Part shown: positions 59,888 through 64,000 of the stretch, piece by piece
How the letters are laid out: every line of letters begins with the position of its first letter
Position numbering within the stretch: the stretch's first letter is position 1
Assembly: GCA_020002185.1 (NCBI GenBank)
Contig: CM034534.1
Coordinates: forward strand, 16,388,915 to 16,452,914
Source of the DNA: Paraescarpia echinospica
Lineage: Eukaryota; Annelida; Polychaeta; Sabellida; Siboglinidae
Reading direction: 5' to 3'
DNA: 64,000 nt
Notes under the pieces: generated by a model
What the model saw: only the letters and a program-made list of their open reading frames with translations
The model's database searches: none
Told to the model about the DNA's origin: nothing
Made by a program: the position numbers and the translations under genes

Positions 59888-60245
59888 ATTTATTAACTGC
59901 CACCGAGGGTATTTTTCACGACGCCACTTCAAATGGGTAGAAAGATAAAAATGTCCATAAAACATTGAGTTAAGTGTCGGGACCATGTGAATATTGTAGG
60001 TGGGGGAGGGGGCTCGGGTTGATAATTCTATAAAGGGATTAGGGGGTCCATGTGGGGCTGAACCCCCTATCCTCTTCGGTTCCGACGCCTATGTTAAATA
60101 TCTCGAACGTATTTGAGTGCGTGAGAAGGTTCCGTTAGTGTGAAGGTCGTTCCACGAGGAATAGTTAACGATACATAGACTCTATAGAAGTGATGTTAGA
60201 AAGATGATATCACACGACAAACGTGATCACTAACACGTCTGTAAA
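59888..60245. other. No recognisable feature
   Basis: Short unique stretch between two MITEs; contains a G-rich patch at 59998-60030. Confidence 0.5.
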
Positions 60246-60440
60246 CAGTGGAAACTCGCTATTAAAATCAGCCTCACGACTGGGCCAAAGTGACCGTATT
60301 GAGTGGCCGTATTAATTTCCTATACTTTAATTATACCTAATTTCTTATACCTTATGTTACAGAAATAATGTGGGAATGTCCCAGGGTGATCTTAATTGCG
60401 AGGTGCCCGCATTACCGAGGTGATCGTAAAAGTTCGACTG
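60246..60440 (-). mobile_element. pogo/Tigger-like MITE, member 2, beside exon 2
   Basis: The left end cagtggaaactcgctatt and right end aagttcgactg are inverted termini, with TA after the right end. Its reverse complement aligns over most of its length with member 1 (gatcacctcggtaatgcggg, cacctcgcaattaagatcac, ataaggtataagaaattagg). It ends 34 bases before the first base of receptor exon 2. Confidence 0.75.
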
Positions 60441-60474
60441 TATTTACAACATTCGTGCCACGCATCTCTCGCAG

Positions 60475-60716
60475 GTAAACTGGTGCCGTTCCTCGAGAAC
60501 ACGGTCGCGCTCAGCTCCGTGCTAACGATCCTCGCGATCGGCTTCGAGCGCTACCACGCCATCTGCCGGCCGCTGCTGGCGCGCTACAAGTGCACGTTCC
60601 GTCACATGCTGAGGATCGTGTTGGCCATCTGGTTCATCGCGTGCGTCGCGTGCGTGCCCTTCCTCATCATCACCGTGCACCGGGACTCGGCGTTCATCGA
60701 CGGCACGCCCATCAAG
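60475..60716 (+). CDS. Neuropeptide receptor-like class A GPCR, exon 2
   Basis: Begins after atctctcgcag with GT, which completes Cys136 of the split codon from exon 1. It encodes residues 137-216: the end of TM3 (LENTVALSSVLTILAIGFERY) with ERY (160-162) in place of DRY, as in ghrelin and motilin receptors; loop 2 HAICRPLLARYKC; TM4 MLRIVLAIWFIACVACVPF with the conserved W; and the start of extracellular loop 2 (HRDSAFIDGTPIK). The exon is 242 bp and ends in phase 0 at AAG|gttt. The donor is weak beyond gt. A frame running past the donor ends eight codons later and is not used. GC content is much higher than in the flanking intron. Confidence 0.9.
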
Positions 60717-61146
60717 GTTTCTCCTCAAAATTAATCTTTTCTGGATTGCATGCGCATCATAAGTAGTTTTGCTCGTTAAATACTAAACTATATTTAATAT
60801 TTATTTATATATTTTATTAGTATCTTTACAAGTTTTATATAATTTTTACGTAATGTTTTTTCTTAAATATTATCATATATATATATGTGTATATATGTGT
60901 GTATATATATAGTATATATATATATATATATATAATTATATATATATATATATATCTTTAGTCATTTTCTTTATATAACTTATTCTTTAATTTAATATAT
61001 TATATTGTACTTGAATTAATTTTGTATCATTTGCACAACTTATTAATATTGTACATATCAATGTATTTGAACTTTTTACGCGCTCCATAATGGATTATCC
61101 AGATAGATTACGGCGGTATACAAATGTTCTCCTTGTCTTCGTCAAG
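60717..61146. other. Intron 2 (430 bp) with (ta)n
   Basis: AT-rich, with a (ta)n/(tatg)n tract at about 60876-60955. It ends in the pyrimidine-rich ttctccttgtcttcgtcaag acceptor. Confidence 0.75.
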
Positions 61147-61791
61147 GTTTGTCGTATCAGCATCCGTCGGCCATGGCAACGCGTCTACATCCTCTGTGTC
61201 ACGGCGGTCTTCTTCGTCTTCCCCATGGCCTTCTTGTCTGCCCTCTACGCCGTCATCAGCCGACAACTGATGCGGGACAGCAAGTTGGCGACACTGCGGC
61301 ACGACAGCAACGGACTGTCAACGACACGAGCGCGCAAGCAGGTGGTTGTCATGCTGGCAGCAGTCGTGTGTCTCTTCTTCGCCTGCCTGCTGCCGATGAA
61401 CGCGCTGCGGCTGTGGAGTCTGTTCCGGAAGAACTCCGATCTACAGAGGCTCGGCTTCGAGGCGTACCTCAACGTCGTGTATTTCGCCAGGGTGTTCTTC
61501 TACGCAAATAGCGTCATCAACCCGGTGTGTTACACGATGTTCTCAACCAAGTTCCGCGAGGCCTTTTGGCGATTGACGACGCGACGAGAAGCGCTACGAA
61601 ATGCGTCGTACCGGCACAGCTCGCTCGGTCTGCGCAACAGTCAGCGGACTTCCGGTACGTCGCTACGCGGTGACTTCCGGCCATGTGAACGTCGCTCGTA
61701 CAGTGCAAGCTTTCATTACAAGATCTCGTGGCACAAGAGGGACTCCGAAGTTTGCTCAGATGACGACGCGATGTATAGGACAGACGTGTAA
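61147..61791 (+). CDS. Neuropeptide receptor-like class A GPCR, exon 3 and stop
   Basis: Encodes residues 217-430. VCR places Cys218 in extracellular loop 2, the partner of Cys136. TM5 is about 228-252 (VYILCVTAVFFVFPMAFL with Pro241). Loop 3 is basic (RHDSNGLSTTRARK). TM6 is VVVMLAAVVCLFFACLLPM: the usual CWxP toggle tryptophan is Leu297 (CLLP). TM7 is YLNVVYFARVFFYANSVINP followed by VCY, giving NPVCY (341-345). Helix 8 (STKFREAFWRL) and a Ser/Arg-rich tail end in a GAC GTG TAA stop. The stop overlaps an AATAAA at 61790-61795. An extra upstream ATG frame (from 61090) is intronic. Growth-hormone-secretagogue/TRH receptor-like is my best guess; the ligand cannot be told from sequence. Confidence 0.9.
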   Translation, partial: VCRISIRRPWQRVYILCVTAVFFVFPMAFLSALYAVISRQLMRDSKLATLRHDSNGLSTTRARKQVVVMLAAVVCLFFACLLPMNALRLWSLFRKNSDLQRLGFEAYLNVVYFARVFFYANSVINPVCYTMFSTKFREAFWRLTTRREALRNASYRHSSLGLRNSQRTSGTSLRGDFRPCERRSYSASFHYKISWHKRDSEVCSDDDAMYRTDV

Positions 61792-62553
61792 TAAAGCGGT
61801 GTTTGTGTACATATGCACACGTATAATATGATAATATGAAACATTGGTGTAACTGACACTCATAAACACGATGAATTAATGTGGACATATGGATATTTCC
61901 GACACATTCAAACCCTGTTACGTAGTCCGTTTCAATGACTAATGCGCTACCACGTTTATGTGTTCACATAGGTGAAACCATGTCTGTTTTGTCAACATCC
62001 GGACATGTTTTCATGTGGTATTTAAAAAATGTCCTGACTTGAGTAGAGGTATTTGGTAATTAAAGTGTGGCCATAATTCCGTTTTCGACAACAGCACTTT
62101 TCAATAATAATGATTTCCATGTGTGAATCATCCATACTTTTCTAGCATTCAACCTCACGCAAATGACTTCAAAGGGTCGCCAACAGCCGTAGTATCAGGA
62201 GGAGATACAATAGCCAAAGGTTTGGTGATAGAAAGAGTTAATCGAAAAACCATAAACCGGTGGATTTATACAAGACACACTTCAAAGTAGTTAAGCCCTT
62301 CGTGACAGGTGAGATCCATCGCGAATTTGCTATAAAGATTTGATACATAAAAAACAAACCAGATGCCATTAAGGCGTGTCACATTATCACAACGGTTTGT
62401 GAATGTGTTAAGCCTTCGCCGTAAGCTGCGTGCCTATAAACCTACGGAAGATGATGTGTTATCAAGCATTAACAATACAAACCTTATTAACCAGTTTATA
62501 CGAGCGTGTTTGCCCCAATTTCTCGGGCGACAACGATAACGCAAAACTACATT
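61792..62553. other. 3' flank of the receptor; no further gene
   Basis: Presumed 3' UTR and flank. No other coding sequence is recognised. Confidence 0.5.
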
Positions 62554-62826
62554 GTGGGTGCGTTTAGACGAGCGATTTGTCTTTGGAATGGGTCGTAAAT
62601 ACATTGATGAAAGGTTTCGACGTGTGCGTCTACTACCACGATTTTTTTTTTAAACACCATAATTGAAATTGAAACAGTGATCCACAAAACAATAGTATCA
62701 AAATTGTAGTCTCGCTAACCTGTCTTGCGTGTGTGTTTACACGACCGATTATTACTGCGCTATATTGCGTGACCCCGTGTCGGCCAATAAATTGGACAAC
62801 AGTGACTCGTGTAAACCGGTGTTTAA
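62554..62826. mobile_element. Possible MITE with gtttacacga termini
   Basis: Left ggtgcgtttagacgagcgat and the reverse complement of the right end (acaccggtttacacgagtca) are partly alike, and an internal gtttacacgaccgatt repeats the motif. Ends and target duplication are not clear, so this is tentative. Confidence 0.3.
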
Positions 62827-63732
62827 CACATGACGCTGAAGACAGTGAGCTGAATTAAAGACACCAAACCAAACATAGACCTTCATAGTTTAATATCCTT
62901 TAAAATTCTTTACATTTATTTCTCACTGGTGAAGCTTATTGTGTTCAATGCGTTGGCCAGTCAGTTGCTGAAAGAAAGTAGAACAATTTGGTCACTCGCG
63001 TGGTCCTAGTGACGAGCTGAATCAACAACGAATGAGTAGAGTTTTTTGTTATACGTTGAATTTTGGATAAGTTAACATTCGCTGGAATCTTGGACACTGA
63101 TCCAAACCCTAGAGAGACAATAACGTTGCAACATTTTCATTTATATTTATTGTTTCGTGAGACATGTTTCAATACTAGTTATATTCTAAATAGTTTCAAA
63201 AATATAAACGTTTTTATATTTTACATTGCATTCAGCCTGAGAGCCAATCATCATCTTTACCCGGATTCAGAATAAAGCCGGCAAACTTTTTCAAAATTAT
63301 GTTATTCTCCAGCAGCAGTTGTGAGGGACGCTCGTTGTTCTACCAAAAGTGAGGGGACGCGAAAGTTCGAATCGTAAAATATTGGTGTCCGACGCCAGAC
63401 GAAACTACCTCTGACTCCGCCCCCCCCCCCCAACGGAGTGAAGGTCAGAGGCCAAAATTGCTGCCTGGCCACTCGAGACTAATAACGTGACGGCATAAAA
63501 CGAAGTGCAAAATAACTGTTCGATCATTTTCTCCGTGCGCATGAACAAAGCGAGGAGGCGTGAAAGTCCGCAGAGTAAAATGACATGGAGATAATTCTTC
63601 TGGTTTGGCTGGTTCACTATTATGGCTGGCGGGCGGTGTACCGGTCTGGAAGGAGGTTCCGGGCTGCAAGTGGTTTTACAGGAAACCAGCACAAAGTAAC
63701 GATAAGATGCAGTGTTTCCGGATGTCATACGG
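62827..63732. other. No recognisable gene; poly-C
   Basis: A 12-base C run lies at 63420-63431. A 147-codon minus-strand frame here has no domain or splice support. Confidence 0.5.
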
Positions 63733-64000
63733 TCACCACAAAGTGTTGGAGATAGACACCATTTACAAGATGATCTTGACAGGTTGATCAAATGGTCTGA
63801 AAAGTGGCAAATGTTGTTTAATTTTGGGAAATGTAAATGCCTCCACACAGGACATGGGAACGAAGAGGGAGAATATACAATGCGGGGGGCACTGGGCTAA
63901 GTACTACTGTAAAAAAGGACTTAGGGTTAACCATCAGTGCTGATATGAAGGTTTCAGAGCAGTGCGGAATTGCAGCTTCAAAGGGAAATCAAATCCTGTC
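63733..64000 (+). pseudogene. LINE ORF2 fragment (thumb region), cut by window end
   Basis: The frame reads HHLQDDLDRLIKWSEKWQML, FNFGKCKCLHTGHGN and, after a frameshift near 63885, KKDLGLTISADMKVSEQCGIA with ASKGNQIL. This is the region just after the FADD box in CR1/jockey-superfamily reverse transcriptases (LQKDLDxLxxWSxxWQMxFNxxKCKxMxxG, then EKDLGVxxxxDLKxxxQ). The FADD box itself is missing or corrupted, and the 3' part continues beyond the window. Confidence 0.82.

Overview
The window looks like intronic and intergenic DNA from an animal nuclear genome, most likely a lophotrochozoan and probably a mollusc. The evidence is split exons with GT-AG junctions, several non-LTR retrotransposon lineages, hAT and pogo-like DNA transposons, tRNA-derived SINEs, and very dense micro- and minisatellites. 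There are no operons, ribosome binding sites or other prokaryotic features. The species assignment is inference from repeat style and receptor type.

Only one host gene can be supported. It encodes a 430-residue class A (rhodopsin-like) neuropeptide receptor, close in style to the ghrelin/growth-hormone-secretagogue and TRH receptor group. Exon 1 codes from the ATG at 11541 (and again at 23732), exon 2 is 60475-60716, and exon 3 is 61147-61791. Junction phases and the codon-splitting cysteine fit exactly. Intron 1 is at least 36 kb and holds most of the window.

Region by region: 1-3.7 kb has an endonuclease remnant and two minisatellites, the first split by a 3' LINE fragment. From 3.7 to 27 kb there is an 11-kb segment present twice on either side of exactly 1000 Ns. 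Each copy holds a CR1/jockey-type LINE, compound microsatellites, receptor exon 1, an antisense RTE-type LINE remnant and a long palindrome. The two copies are indistinguishable by eye outside the LINE and the palindrome centre, so the simplest reading is an unmerged contig overlap and not a real duplication. From 27 to 37.9 kb is mostly unrecognised intron with a hidden diverged dispersed repeat (28.98 and 31.30 kb), one copy of which has expanded into a 61-bp array. At 37.9-40.9 kb a broken RTE-like LINE sits inside a G-rich minisatellite. At 42.3-44.6 kb is a structurally complete but coding-dead hAT transposon with a perfect 8-bp target duplication. From 45 to 59 kb come a MITE candidate, a long fold-back next to a 58-bp minisatellite, two SINEs, a decayed hAT carrying a nested CR1-like LINE, and large simple arrays. 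Two pogo/Tigger-like MITEs in opposite orientation lie just before receptor exon 2. The last 270 bases hold another LINE fragment cut by the window edge.

I found no new molecular system. The observations most worth checking are the probable false duplication of exon 1, three LINEs of different types lying inside minisatellite arrays, the array born from a single-copy ancestral segment, and the MITE that ends 34 bases before a splice acceptor junction.
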